From an uncultured Acidimicrobiales bacterium (GTDB taxonomy: Bacteria; Actinomycetota; Acidimicrobiia; Acidimicrobiales; Aldehydirespiratoraceae): DNA of 64,000 bases. Shown in pieces: positions 17,591 to 25,443 of this stretch (position 1 is the first letter of the stretch; the number at the start of each line of letters is the position of its first letter). The stretch is from assembly GCA_905480195.1 (NCBI GenBank), contig CAJQPN010000024.1, forward strand, positions 1 to 64,000, written 5' to 3'. Both the position numbers and the translations under genes were made by a program. Under the pieces are notes generated by a model that saw nothing but the letters and a program-made list of their open reading frames with translations, made no database searches and had not been told where the DNA came from.

Positions 17591-18904
17591 ATGACTGCCT
17601 ACGACCGCTATCGCGTGCTGTGGCCCGACCACCTCGGCCTCGCTCGCGGTAAGTACCTCCCGGCGCGCATCGCCGAGAGGGGTACCGGCCACTGCGCCAG
17701 TGCGTTCGCTCTCGGCTACGACCGCTCGCTCGTCCCTGCCCCCGGCTCGTACCTGCTCGAAGGGCTGAAGGACGTTTGGGCAACAATGGACCCCGACACG
17801 GTCAGACCGAGCTGGGAAGATGACCGCACAGGCGTCGCGGTGGCCCATCTCGACTTCGAGGGCTCGCCGTACACCTTCGCCCCCCGGCACGCTCTGCAAA
17901 AGGCGATCGCCGACTGGGCCGACCTCGGCTACACGGTCAAGGTGGGCATCGAGCTCGAGGCGTACGTCATCGAATCCGACGGGGACGGCGGTTGGAAGCG
18001 TTGGGAAACGCCACGCTCGATGGTCTACGGCACCGGACTGGGTTCTGATCCCGACGGCGTGATCGACGACATCATGTGGACCGCAGAGCGATGCGGCTTC
18101 AAGACCGAGTCCATCAACGCGGAGTTCGACGAAGCGCAGTTCGAACTCACACTCGAGTACGACGACGCGCTTCGGGCCGTCGACGACATCTTTCTCTTCC
18201 GAGTCCTGGCCCGCGAGGTCGCACTCGCCCACGGCCTCGACCTCACGTTCCTCGGCAAACCCTTCGCCGGCGTCTCGGGATCGGGCGTCCACGTCAACTT
18301 CTCACTGCTCGACGCCGACGGCAACAACGCCCTGATCGACGCCTCGTCCGAAGACGGCCTGTCGGCACTCGCAAAGGCTTGTCTCGCCGGACTCGTCGAA
18401 CACCACAAGGGCATGACCGCCCTCTGCGTGCCGACCATCACCGGGTATCGCCGCCTGCAGCCTGGAGAGCTCTGCGGCTACTGGGCGAACTGGGGGTTCG
18501 AGCACCGCTGCGCCGGTAATCGCATCCCCGAGATCGGCGGACCCGGCACCCGCATCGAGAGTCGCCTGGCCGACGGCTCAGCCAACGTCCACCTTGCCGT
18601 CGCTGCCGTTCTCCAAGGCGCCCGTCTCGGCATCGTGAACTCACTTTCGTGTCCAGACCCGCTGGTTGAGGACGGCTTTGAGGAGGTGAACACCGACGTC
18701 CACTCCGCAGAGAACCTGAAGGACGCACTCGCCGATCTCGCCGCCGACACGGCACTGCAAGAAGCGGTCGGCCAAGACATCTGCGACAACTTCGTCTTCA
18801 TCAAAGAAGCGGAGTGGGAACGATTCATCGATGCTGTGGGGACCTACGAGGGCGGCGACCAGGCCACGGACTGGGAACTCTCCGAGTACCTCATGTATCA
18901 CTGA
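17591..18904 (+). CDS. Glutamine synthetase family protein, gamma-glutamylamine synthetase (PuuA/GlnA3-like)
   Basis: 437 residues from ATG 17591, with AGGAGG 4 nt upstream. The GS beta-Grasp and catalytic domains are recognisable: VGIELEAYVIE, AEFDEAQFELTLEYDD, GKPFAGVSGSGVHVNFSL (nucleotide-binding region), and NRIPEIGGPGTRIESRLADGSANVHLAVAA. It lacks the GlnA adenylylation Tyr region and standard GS signature spacing, as do enzymes joining glutamate to putrescine, ethanolamine or other amines. With the divergent PuuD-like hydrolase it would make and later split a gamma-glutamyl amide; the amine itself is not predictable. Confidence 0.88.
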   Translation: MTAYDRYRVLWPDHLGLARGKYLPARIAERGTGHCASAFALGYDRSLVPAPGSYLLEGLKDVWATMDPDTVRPSWEDDRTGVAVAHLDFEGSPYTFAPRHALQKAIADWADLGYTVKVGIELEAYVIESDGDGGWKRWETPRSMVYGTGLGSDPDGVIDDIMWTAERCGFKTESINAEFDEAQFELTLEYDDALRAVDDIFLFRVLAREVALAHGLDLTFLGKPFAGVSGSGVHVNFSLLDADGNNALIDASSEDGLSALAKACLAGLVEHHKGMTALCVPTITGYRRLQPGELCGYWANWGFEHRCAGNRIPEIGGPGTRIESRLADGSANVHLAVAAVLQGARLGIVNSLSCPDPLVEDGFEEVNTDVHSAENLKDALADLAADTALQEAVGQDICDNFVFIKEAEWERFIDAVGTYEGGDQATDWELSEYLMYH

Positions 18905-18945
18905 CGCATCCCTGCGAACGGCGCCCATTGATCCCGGAAGGCACC

Positions 18946-20100
18946 ATGCGACGTCTCGGCGACGACATCACGCTGGCCGACCTCGAGTTCGACCCCGATC
19001 CAATCATGGCGAGGCTTCGCGCCGAAGAACCGGTCTGCTGGGTGCCCGCGCTCGAGATGTGGCTCGTCGCCCGCTGGGACGACGTCGCCTTCATGGAGGC
19101 GAACCCCGAACTCTTCTCCGCAGCAACCGAGCCGTCGCTGCTCGCTCGGGCCCTCGGACCCAACATGCTCACCTGTGATCCCCCCGGACACACGCGGCTG
19201 CAACAGATCATGCAGCCACCATTTCAGCCCGGCGGGCGCAGCGGGCCGTTCGTTTCCAACGAGTTGGCCCGAATCGCCGACGAGCTCCTCGACCGCGTCG
19301 ACCCGACCGGATTCGACCTCATGGCCGACTACGCCCAGTTGCTATCGGCAGGCGCGCTGGCGACGGTGCTCGGGCTGGACCACCACGGCTACGAGCAGAT
19401 GTGGACGTGGTGTCGGGGCCTCTGTGCCGACATCGCCAATTTCGGAAACGACCCCGAGCTCACCAAGACCGGCGAGATCGCGAAGGCGTCTCTCGGCGAG
19501 GCGATCGCCCAACGCATTGCCCACGCCGGGGCCGACGATGCGGCAATCTCTTCCTTCGTGCGGGGCGGCGCAACGCCTGACGAGATTGTCAACAACGTTC
19601 GATTGATGATCTCCGGCGGCATCAATGAACCCCGCGACGGCATCGGCCTCGTGGTTCACGTCCTGTTGACCCGTCCCGACCTTCGCGCCGAGATCGACGC
19701 ATCCCCAGCCAAGCTCCGACGTCTCATCGAAGAGGTCTTTCGCGTCTACACGCCCGTCGGCACCGTTACCCGGCAAGCAACCCAAGACCTCGAGCTCGCC
19801 GGGGTCTCGATCCGGCGAGGCGATCTCGTCAGTGGGGTGCTGCGGTCAATCAACCTCGACGAGACGCACTGGAGCGATCCAACCGAAATCGACCTCGACC
19901 GCCGCGAAGGCAGCCATGCCGCATTCGCGCTCGGCGCGCATCGCTGCCTCGGCGAGTGGCTCGGCCGCCAAGAAGTCCGGGTCGGCGTGGAGCGGGTGCT
20001 GGAGCGCTTTCCCGCTCTCCGGATGGCCGACGGCGCCGAGGTCGAGATCCGCGGCTTTGAGTTCCGCGGCCCGCACGCCATTCACGTCACTTCTCAGTGA
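18946..20100 (+). CDS. Cytochrome P450 with atypical I-helix
   Basis: 384 residues from ATG 18946 (GGAAGG 5 nt upstream). Heme-ligand loop [14 protein letters not shown] contains the axial Cys; the ExxR motif is EEVF R (residues EEVFRVY). The I-helix oxygen-activation motif, normally A/G-G-x-D/E-T-T, is SGGINEPRD: the acid is kept but the Thr is replaced by Pro. The start [11 protein letters not shown] is typical of soluble bacterial class I P450s. It needs a ferredoxin and reductase, neither adjacent. Located 42 bp after the glutamine synthetase gene and tail-to-tail (14-bp overlap) with the haloalkane dehalogenase. Confidence 0.88.
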   Translation: MRRLGDDITLADLEFDPDPIMARLRAEEPVCWVPALEMWLVARWDDVAFMEANPELFSAATEPSLLARALGPNMLTCDPPGHTRLQQIMQPPFQPGGRSGPFVSNELARIADELLDRVDPTGFDLMADYAQLLSAGALATVLGLDHHGYEQMWTWCRGLCADIANFGNDPELTKTGEIAKASLGEAIAQRIAHAGADDAAISSFVRGGATPDEIVNNVRLMISGGINEPRDGIGLVVHVLLTRPDLRAEIDASPAKLRRLIEEVFRVYTPVGTVTRQATQDLELAGVSIRRGDLVSGVLRSINLDETHWSDPTEIDLDRREGSHAAFALGAHRCLGEWLGRQEVRVGVERVLERFPALRMADGAEVEIRGFEFRGPHAIHVTSQ

Positions 20101-20983
20101 CACCCTCAACCACACCCAACCAGTCGGCGATCGCCCGGCCGATCTCGTCGGGGCTGTCTTCTTGCAAGAAGTGGTTGCCGGCGACGGTCACCTCGGTCTG
20201 ATTCGGCCAACTCCGACAGAAATCGAGTTGCGGGCCCTTGAGAATCGCACCGGGTTCAGCATTGATGAGGAGCTTCGGAAGCTCGCTCTCGCTCAGCCAG
20301 TCGGCGTAGTCCTGCACAATTTCGACGACATCGGCGGGTTCGCCGCTGATCGGGATCTCTCGCGGCCAAGTGAGGGTCGGACGACGGTGTTCCTTCTCGA
20401 CGAAAGGACGGCGGTATTCATTCATCTCTTCGTCTCGGAGATCGCGAATGATCGAGCCCGGCAGCACCGCCTCAATGAAAAGATTTTTCTCGATAACCAT
20501 GTCCTCACCTGTCTCGGCGCGAAAGCCTTGAAATATCCGGGTGGCGGCATCGGGCCACTCGTCCCACGTGACGGGGCGAACAATGGCCTCCATGTAGCAG
20601 ATGCCCTTCACGCGGTCGCGTTGCCGGTTCGCCCAGTCGAAACCAAGCGCCGACCCCCAGTCGTGGATGACCAGCGTGACGGCGTTACCGATGTCGAGTT
20701 CGGCGAGAAGGCCGTCGAGATAGTCGCGATGCTCGACGAACCGGTACGAACCAGGCCCGGTGTCGTCGAGCTTGTCGCTGTCACCATGACCGATTAGGTC
20801 GGGCACGATCACACGGCCGAGATGTTCAACGTGCGAAACGACATTTCGCCACAGGTACGACGAGGTCGGGTTGCCGTGGAGAAAGACGATTGCATCGCCG
20901 CTGCCGCGCTCGTGATAGGCCATCTGCTTCCCGTTGACGGTGGCGAAGGACTTGGAGAGAGGCGTGCTGTCGAGGTTGCTCAT
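20087..20983 (-). CDS. Haloalkane dehalogenase (DhaA/LinB subfamily)
   Basis: 298 residues from ATG 20983. Alpha/beta hydrolase with the complete haloalkane dehalogenase constellation: N38 in [13 protein letters not shown] and W109 bind the halide; D108 in [11 protein letters not shown] is the nucleophile; E132 in CYMEAIV and H271 in [10 protein letters not shown] complete the triad. Residue numbers nearly coincide with LinB (N38, D108, W109, E132, H272), placing it in subfamily II. It hydrolyses carbon-halogen bonds of haloalkanes to alcohols without cofactor; native substrates are unknown in most marine bacteria. The neighbouring P450 is tail-to-tail with it, not in its operon. Confidence 0.9.
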   Translation of the reverse strand: MSNLDSTPLSKSFATVNGKQMAYHERGSGDAIVFLHGNPTSSYLWRNVVSHVEHLGRVIVPDLIGHGDSDKLDDTGPGSYRFVEHRDYLDGLLAELDIGNAVTLVIHDWGSALGFDWANRQRDRVKGICYMEAIVRPVTWDEWPDAATRIFQGFRAETGEDMVIEKNLFIEAVLPGSIIRDLRDEEMNEYRRPFVEKEHRRPTLTWPREIPISGEPADVVEIVQDYADWLSESELPKLLINAEPGAILKGPQLDFCRSWPNQTEVTVAGNHFLQEDSPDEIGRAIADWLGVVEGVTEK

Positions 20984-21026
20984 CGACACAGCGTCGCACA
21001 ACAGCGCAACCTGCTAGAACCCAGCC

Positions 21027-21809
21027 ATGCGATCGATGCGACAGCGGTGGGCCGACGGCGACAACCTCATCGGCGGGTGGCTTTCCATTCCCGCCACCCT
21101 CTCAGCCGAAGTGATGGCTCGGGCCGGCTTCGACTACGTGTGCGTCGACACCCAGCACGGCGCAGTCGAGTACCAGGTCACCGTCGAGCTCATCCGCGCC
21201 ATCGAACACGCCGGCTCGACGCCGATCGTGCGAGTGCCGTGGAACGAGCCCGGCATCATCGGCAAGATGCTCGATGCCGGCGCAGAGGGCGTCATCGTTC
21301 CGATGGTCAACACCGTCGAAGAGGCTGAGGCTGCAGTCAGTGCCTGTCGTTATGCCCCCCAGGGTGGATCGCGGTCGTTCGGCCCGACGGTCGGTCGAAT
21401 CCGCCGCGACGACTACGTCGAGTGGGCAGCCGAGAACATTGCAGTCATCCCGATGATCGAGACCAAACAAGCGGTCGACAACCTGCCCGACATCCTCCAG
21501 GTGCCCGGGATCGACGCGGTGTACGTCGGGCCTGCGGACCTCTCGCTCACGCTCGGTTTGCCGCCCGCCAACAACGACGGTGACGCTGCGTTCGACGAGG
21601 CCTATGCCACGATCATTGCCGAGTGCCAAAAGGTGGGCGTGATGCCCGGCTGCCACGCAACTGGGTCGCTCGTGCAGAAGCGTTTCAGCCAGGGCATGCG
21701 CATGGTCACCGCCATCGCCGATCAACTGGCGCTGGCGGCAGGAGCGAAGGCCGATCTCGCCCGGGCGCGTGGGGAGCAAGCCGACGCCGAAAGCAGCTCG
21801 CTCTATTGA
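21027..21809 (+). CDS. HpcH/HpaI family aldolase
   Basis: 260 residues. The class II (metal-dependent) pyruvate aldolase barrel is clear: FDYVCVDTQHGAVEY, VRVPWNEPGIIGKMLDAGAEGVIVPMVNTVEEA, metal ligand Glu in PMIETKQAV and Asp in YVGPADLSLTLG. HpaI-type enzymes split 4-hydroxy-2-oxo acids into pyruvate and an aldehyde, the last step of homoprotocatechuate or similar meta-cleavage routes. TAGAAC lies 6 nt before the ATG. The adjacent convergent semialdehyde dehydrogenase and a LigB dioxygenase at 30 kb fit such a pathway, though they are not in one operon. Confidence 0.88.
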   Translation: MRSMRQRWADGDNLIGGWLSIPATLSAEVMARAGFDYVCVDTQHGAVEYQVTVELIRAIEHAGSTPIVRVPWNEPGIIGKMLDAGAEGVIVPMVNTVEEAEAAVSACRYAPQGGSRSFGPTVGRIRRDDYVEWAAENIAVIPMIETKQAVDNLPDILQVPGIDAVYVGPADLSLTLGLPPANNDGDAAFDEAYATIIAECQKVGVMPGCHATGSLVQKRFSQGMRMVTAIADQLALAAGAKADLARARGEQADAESSSLY

Positions 21810-21816
21810 TCGATGC

Positions 21817-23286
21817 TCACACGGTGGTTCCGTCGAGGATCATCACCGTCTTGAGGTCAGCGTGGAAGTCGAGCGAATGTTCACCGCCCTCGCGACCGAT
21901 GCCTGAGATCCCACACCCACCGAACGGCGCCGTCAGGTCACGGACCAGGAACGTGTTGACCCAGGTGAGACCCGACCGGATGGCTCGGCCGAGGCGCTCT
22001 GCCCGTTCGCGCGACCCGGTGTAGACGATCGAACTCAAGCCGTAAGCCGTCGAGTTCGCCAGCTGTACAGCCTCGGCTTCATCGGTGAACGTCTGGAAGG
22101 TGAGTACCGGACCGAAGATCTCCGACTGGACAACCTCACTGTCGTTTGATGCAGGCTCGATGAGCGTCGGTTCGTAGTGCAGCGAACCAGCGACCTTGTT
22201 GCCGCCACGAAGGACCCGATCGCCGTTCGCCCGGGCTCGTTCGACGAAGCCGTGCACCCGATCGCGGTGATCGGGGTGCGCCATCGGGGCGATGTCGGTG
22301 TCGGGTTCTCGTGAGTCACCGAGAATCAGAGCATCGGCGTAGGCGTGAAATCGCTCAAGGAACTCCGTGCGGATCGACTCCTCGACGAGGAGCCGCGTTC
22401 CGGCGAGGCACACCTGACCGGAGTCGTCGAACTGCCACGCCGCCTTCTTCGCCGCTGCGTCGAGATCGGCATCGGCGAAGACGAGGAACGGACCCTTCCC
22501 GCCGAGCTCAGCGGTGAAGGGGACGATGTTGTCGGCTGCAGCCTTGCCGATACGGCGAGCAGTCGACGGTGAACCGGTGAAGGTGATGCGTCGAACCCGA
22601 GGATCGGCCACGAGCGCGGCACCGACCTCTTCGCCGATGCCCTGGACGAGGTTGTACGCGCCGGGTGGGAAGCCTGCCTGGTTGGCGAGCTCGGCGAGAA
22701 GGGCCGCTGAGAGCGGTGACCATTCGGCCGGCTTGTGGATCACCGAGTTCCCCGCTGCGAGGGCGGGAGCCAGTTTCCATGTCGACAACATGAACGGTGC
22801 GTTCCACGGTGTGATCACCACGGCCGGACCTGCGGGCAAGCGGACCACCCGGTTGTCCATGTCTTTGGCGTCCCAGTGCCGCTCTTCGTGCTCAACTATC
22901 AGGTCGGCGTACAGCCGGAAGTTGGCCGCACCGCGCGCGACGAGGCGAAGCTTCATCGACGCTTCGAGGAACCCCATGTCGAGACACTCGACGTGGGCGA
23001 TCTCTTCGGTGTGCTCCTCGATGAGGTCAGCAAGCACGTGCATGACGGCGGCCCGCTCGGCGACGGTGAAGCGACTCCACGCAACGAAACCTTCGACAGC
23101 CGCCGCAACCGCCGCATCGGCAGTCGCTGTGTCGCCCCGAGCCACATCTGCAAGATGCATCCGGTGCCAATCAAGCGGGGAACGGCTCTCAAACGTCGAG
23201 GACGAGGCGACCCAGGCACCCCCGATCAGATGACCGGTCGGGACTGCGACGCCACCGACATCTGCGAGGAAAGCGCGCTCGGCCAT
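21817..23286 (-). CDS. Aldehyde dehydrogenase (hydroxymuconic semialdehyde dehydrogenase-like)
   Basis: 489 residues from ATG 23286, 6 nt after TAGCGT. NAD-binding VVITPWNAPFMLSTWKLAPALAAGN, GSPSTARRIGKAA, general-base Glu in AELGGKGPFLVFADADLD and nucleophile Cys in DDSGQVCLAGTRLLVEE are all present. The ending (APFGGCGISGIGREGGEHSLDFHADLKTVMI) resembles HpaE/XylG-type enzymes that oxidise ring-cleavage semialdehydes. Divergent from the MarR regulator across a promoter carrying two operators, so probably controlled by it; convergent with the HpcH aldolase. Confidence 0.88.
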   Translation of the reverse strand: MAERAFLADVGGVAVPTGHLIGGAWVASSSTFESRSPLDWHRMHLADVARGDTATADAAVAAAVEGFVAWSRFTVAERAAVMHVLADLIEEHTEEIAHVECLDMGFLEASMKLRLVARGAANFRLYADLIVEHEERHWDAKDMDNRVVRLPAGPAVVITPWNAPFMLSTWKLAPALAAGNSVIHKPAEWSPLSAALLAELANQAGFPPGAYNLVQGIGEEVGAALVADPRVRRITFTGSPSTARRIGKAAADNIVPFTAELGGKGPFLVFADADLDAAAKKAAWQFDDSGQVCLAGTRLLVEESIRTEFLERFHAYADALILGDSREPDTDIAPMAHPDHRDRVHGFVERARANGDRVLRGGNKVAGSLHYEPTLIEPASNDSEVVQSEIFGPVLTFQTFTDEAEAVQLANSTAYGLSSIVYTGSRERAERLGRAIRSGLTWVNTFLVRDLTAPFGGCGISGIGREGGEHSLDFHADLKTVMILDGTTV

Positions 23287-23292
23287 GGCGTG

Positions 23293-23370
23293 ACGCTAGC
23301 CGACCCTGTAATTGTTAGACCCCTAACGAATTCTGTTCGATCCCGAACGAACGCACCGGGCCGCTATGGT
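23293..23370. promoter_or_regulatory. Divergent promoter with two phased operators
   Basis: Minus-strand box TAGCGT (23293-23298) is 6 nt before the ALDH start; plus-strand TATGGT (23365-23370) is 6 nt before the MarR start. Between them are two similar palindromes, TGTTAGACCCCTAACG (23313-23328) and TGTTCGATCCCGAACG (23334-23349), offset by 21 bp, two helical turns, so two dimers would bind the same DNA face. MarR-type autoregulation and control of the ALDH gene is the natural reading. Confidence 0.7.
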
Positions 23371-23376
23371 CGGCCC

Positions 23377-23883
23377 GTGACCGAGCCGACCGTTGGCGCC
23401 GAGATCCTCGACGCCGAGCAGCAGATCCAGGCGGTACTCGGGGACCGGCCGCTCGACTTCATCTCGATGCAGGCCATTTCGAACATCTATCGGGCTGCTG
23501 CCTCGATTCGTCGACGAGCGGAACGAACCATTCTCGCCGAGCATGGCCTCTCCTGGGGCGGATTCACCTGCCTGTGGGTGCTGTGGGTCTGGGGCGAGAT
23601 GGAGACAGCGAAACTCGCAGCCGAATGCGACTTGGCGAAAGGTACGCTCACCGGTCTTCTGACCACGCTGGAGAAGCAACGTCTCGTCGAACGAGAGCGA
23701 CTCGAATCCGACCGCCGCCGCGTGGTGGTTCATCTCACCGAAGATGGCCGCGCCACGATCGAGACGGTGTTCCCGATCTTCAACGCATTCGAAGGAGAGG
23801 TGTCAGCTGGCCTCTCCGAACCCCAAAAGCAGGACTTGGCCAACCACCTGCGACGGGTGATCACCAACGCCACCGGCCACTGA
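23377..23883 (+). CDS. MarR family transcriptional regulator
   Basis: 168 residues from GTG 23377. Winged helix-turn-helix with METAKLAAECDLAKGTLTGLLTTLEKQRLVERERLESDRRRVVVHLTEDG (about 78-127), including the DRR wing motif, flanked by dimerisation helices. It lies head-to-head with the aldehyde dehydrogenase gene; two phased palindromes in the 90-bp gap are its likely sites. Regulators of aromatic catabolism such as HpaR belong to this family, which suits the neighbouring aldolase and dehydrogenase, but the ligand is not known. Confidence 0.9.
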   Translation: MTEPTVGAEILDAEQQIQAVLGDRPLDFISMQAISNIYRAAASIRRRAERTILAEHGLSWGGFTCLWVLWVWGEMETAKLAAECDLAKGTLTGLLTTLEKQRLVERERLESDRRRVVVHLTEDGRATIETVFPIFNAFEGEVSAGLSEPQKQDLANHLRRVITNATGH

Positions 23884-23912
23884 GTCGGCCGAAGGCAACG
23901 ATCAGAGCGGCG

Positions 23913-24200
23913 TCAGATCGTTACGTCGACGATGAGATCGAGGTCGGTGAAGGCAACCTCGCCCACCACTGCGCCGAAGTCGGCCGCCGCCGACTGGGTG
24001 ACCTCGAGCTCATTGTTCAACTCGGCTTCCTCGACCGAGTCGAAGAAGATCAACTGGTGCACGACCCCGGGCCGGTTCCGGTCGGCGCAGATCATTGCTC
24101 TCCGGGCATAGGTCTCGCCTCGCGCCGCTTCGGCGTACTCGTTCAGCAAGCGAACTGCTTCTTGAGGGTCCAGTTCGAATTCCATGATCTGCACAAACAC
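23913..24200 (-). CDS. Small ABM-like (dimeric alpha/beta barrel) protein
   Basis: 95 residues from GTG 24200; GGAG lies 7 nt upstream, so this start is preferred to the ATG at 24185 and gives the usual MFVQIMEFEL N-terminus. ARRAMICADRNRPGVVHQLIFFDSVEEAELNN matches a widespread actinobacterial group annotated near antibiotic-biosynthesis monooxygenases. Such proteins form ferredoxin-like dimers; catalytic activity is not established. It is the promoter-distal gene after the CoA-transferase operon but has its own ribosome-binding site. Confidence 0.75.
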   Translation of the reverse strand: MFVQIMEFELDPQEAVRLLNEYAEAARGETYARRAMICADRNRPGVVHQLIFFDSVEEAELNNELEVTQSAAADFGAVVGEVAFTDLDLIVDVTI

Positions 24201-24294
24201 GATGAGACTCCAATTTTTTGGGCGGTGAGGCTTCGGTAGCCGCAGAAATCGAAGGTAGCCGAACCGGGGGCTTCGGCACACCTTCAGCCGGGCG

Positions 24295-25443
24295 TCAGTC
24301 GGCTCGCCGACGAAGCTCGTCGAGCAACCCGAGATCGTGCTGCCCGACAGCAGGTACCACCGGATGTGCGTCGGGCGTGTCGTCGATGTTGAACGGGGGC
24401 CGATACGTCTCGGCCCGACCGGTCGGTAGTTCGGTGGTGATGAAACGATCACGGGCTCGAAGCTGCTCGTGTTCCCAGACAGCGAGCGGGTCGTTGACTC
24501 GACCGACAGCGATCCGAGCGATTCGCAGACGGCCGAGCATCTCCTCGGCCGGTACCGACGCAAGACCAGCGCGGAGTAGCGGTTCGAACGCTTCGAGATT
24601 GCTGACACGCGCCTCGTTGGTCGAGAACCGCTCATCAGTCACGAGGTCGGGCATGCCGAACACCTCGCACGCAAGCGCCTCCCATTCGGTCCGGTTCTGA
24701 ACGGCCAACACGATCTCGCTGCCGTCGGCCAGTGGATAGATGCCGTAGGGCGAGATCGTGGCGTGGCGGTGGCCGGCCCGGACCGGCCGAGCATCACGTC
24801 CGACAGCACCGTATGTGGGCGCTGCGGTCCATTCGGCGAGGCACTCGAGCATCGACAATTCGATGGTGGCCCCTTCCCCCGTCTGCGCGCGGCGATACAG
24901 CGCTGCGAGGATCGACGACAGCGCGTACATGGCGCTGGCGATGTCGGCGGCGGAGAAGCCGACCTTGCTCGGCGCCTCCTCCGAGCCGGTGAGCGAGATA
25001 GCTCCGGCCTCCGCCTGAATCGCGAGGTCGTACGCCTTGTCGTCGGTGCGGGGGCCGCCAAGTCCGTAACCGCTGATGCCACAGGCGACGATCGCCTGAT
25101 GTCGATCTCGTACTTGATGGGCGAGCAGACCGGCCCGTTCAGCAGCACCAGGTGCAAGGTTCTGGATAAACACGTCGGCCCCTGCAAGCAGCGACTCGAG
25201 CGTGGCCCGATCACCGGTGTCCTTCAGGTCGAGCTCAAGGCTGTCCTTGCCTCGATTCCCCCACACGAAGAACGCGGAGCTGCCGTCGACGGTCGTGTCA
25301 TAGTCACGAGCGAAGTCACCCGAGCCAGGCCGTTCGATCTTGAGGACCCGAGCCCCGAGGTCGACGAGCTGCCGGGTACAGAACGGAGCAGCGATCGCCT
25401 GTTCCACAGCGAGCACGATGATCCCGTCGAGGGGCGCGGCCAT
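24295..25443 (-). CDS. Family III CoA-transferase (CaiB/BaiF)
   Basis: 382 residues; ATG shares one base with the upstream TGA (TGATG). DGIIVLAVEQAIAAPFCTRQLVDLGARVLKIERPGSGDFAR is the usual N-terminus and YDLAIQAEAG carries the catalytic Asp (D139) that forms the acyl-Asp anhydride. It moves CoA between carboxylic acids with retention of energy. Directly after a 3-sulfinopropionyl-CoA desulfinase-like gene; in Variovorax/Advenella a family III transferase activates 3-sulfinopropionate for that enzyme, so this could be the matching activation step. That pairing is inference. Confidence 0.9.
   Translation of the reverse strand: MAAPLDGIIVLAVEQAIAAPFCTRQLVDLGARVLKIERPGSGDFARDYDTTVDGSSAFFVWGNRGKDSLELDLKDTGDRATLESLLAGADVFIQNLAPGAAERAGLLAHQVRDRHQAIVACGISGYGLGGPRTDDKAYDLAIQAEAGAISLTGSEEAPSKVGFSAADIASAMYALSSILAALYRRAQTGEGATIELSMLECLAEWTAAPTYGAVGRDARPVRAGHRHATISPYGIYPLADGSEIVLAVQNRTEWEALACEVFGMPDLVTDERFSTNEARVSNLEAFEPLLRAGLASVPAEEMLGRLRIARIAVGRVNDPLAVWEHEQLRARDRFITTELPTGRAETYRPPFNIDDTPDAHPVVPAVGQHDLGLLDELRRRAD

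Noticed and set aside
24201-24294. Terminator from the GCCGAA/TTCGGC hairpin after the CoA-transferase gene
   Set aside because: The stem is short and not followed by a U-run in the direction of transcription; the nearby T6 reads as A6 in that RNA.
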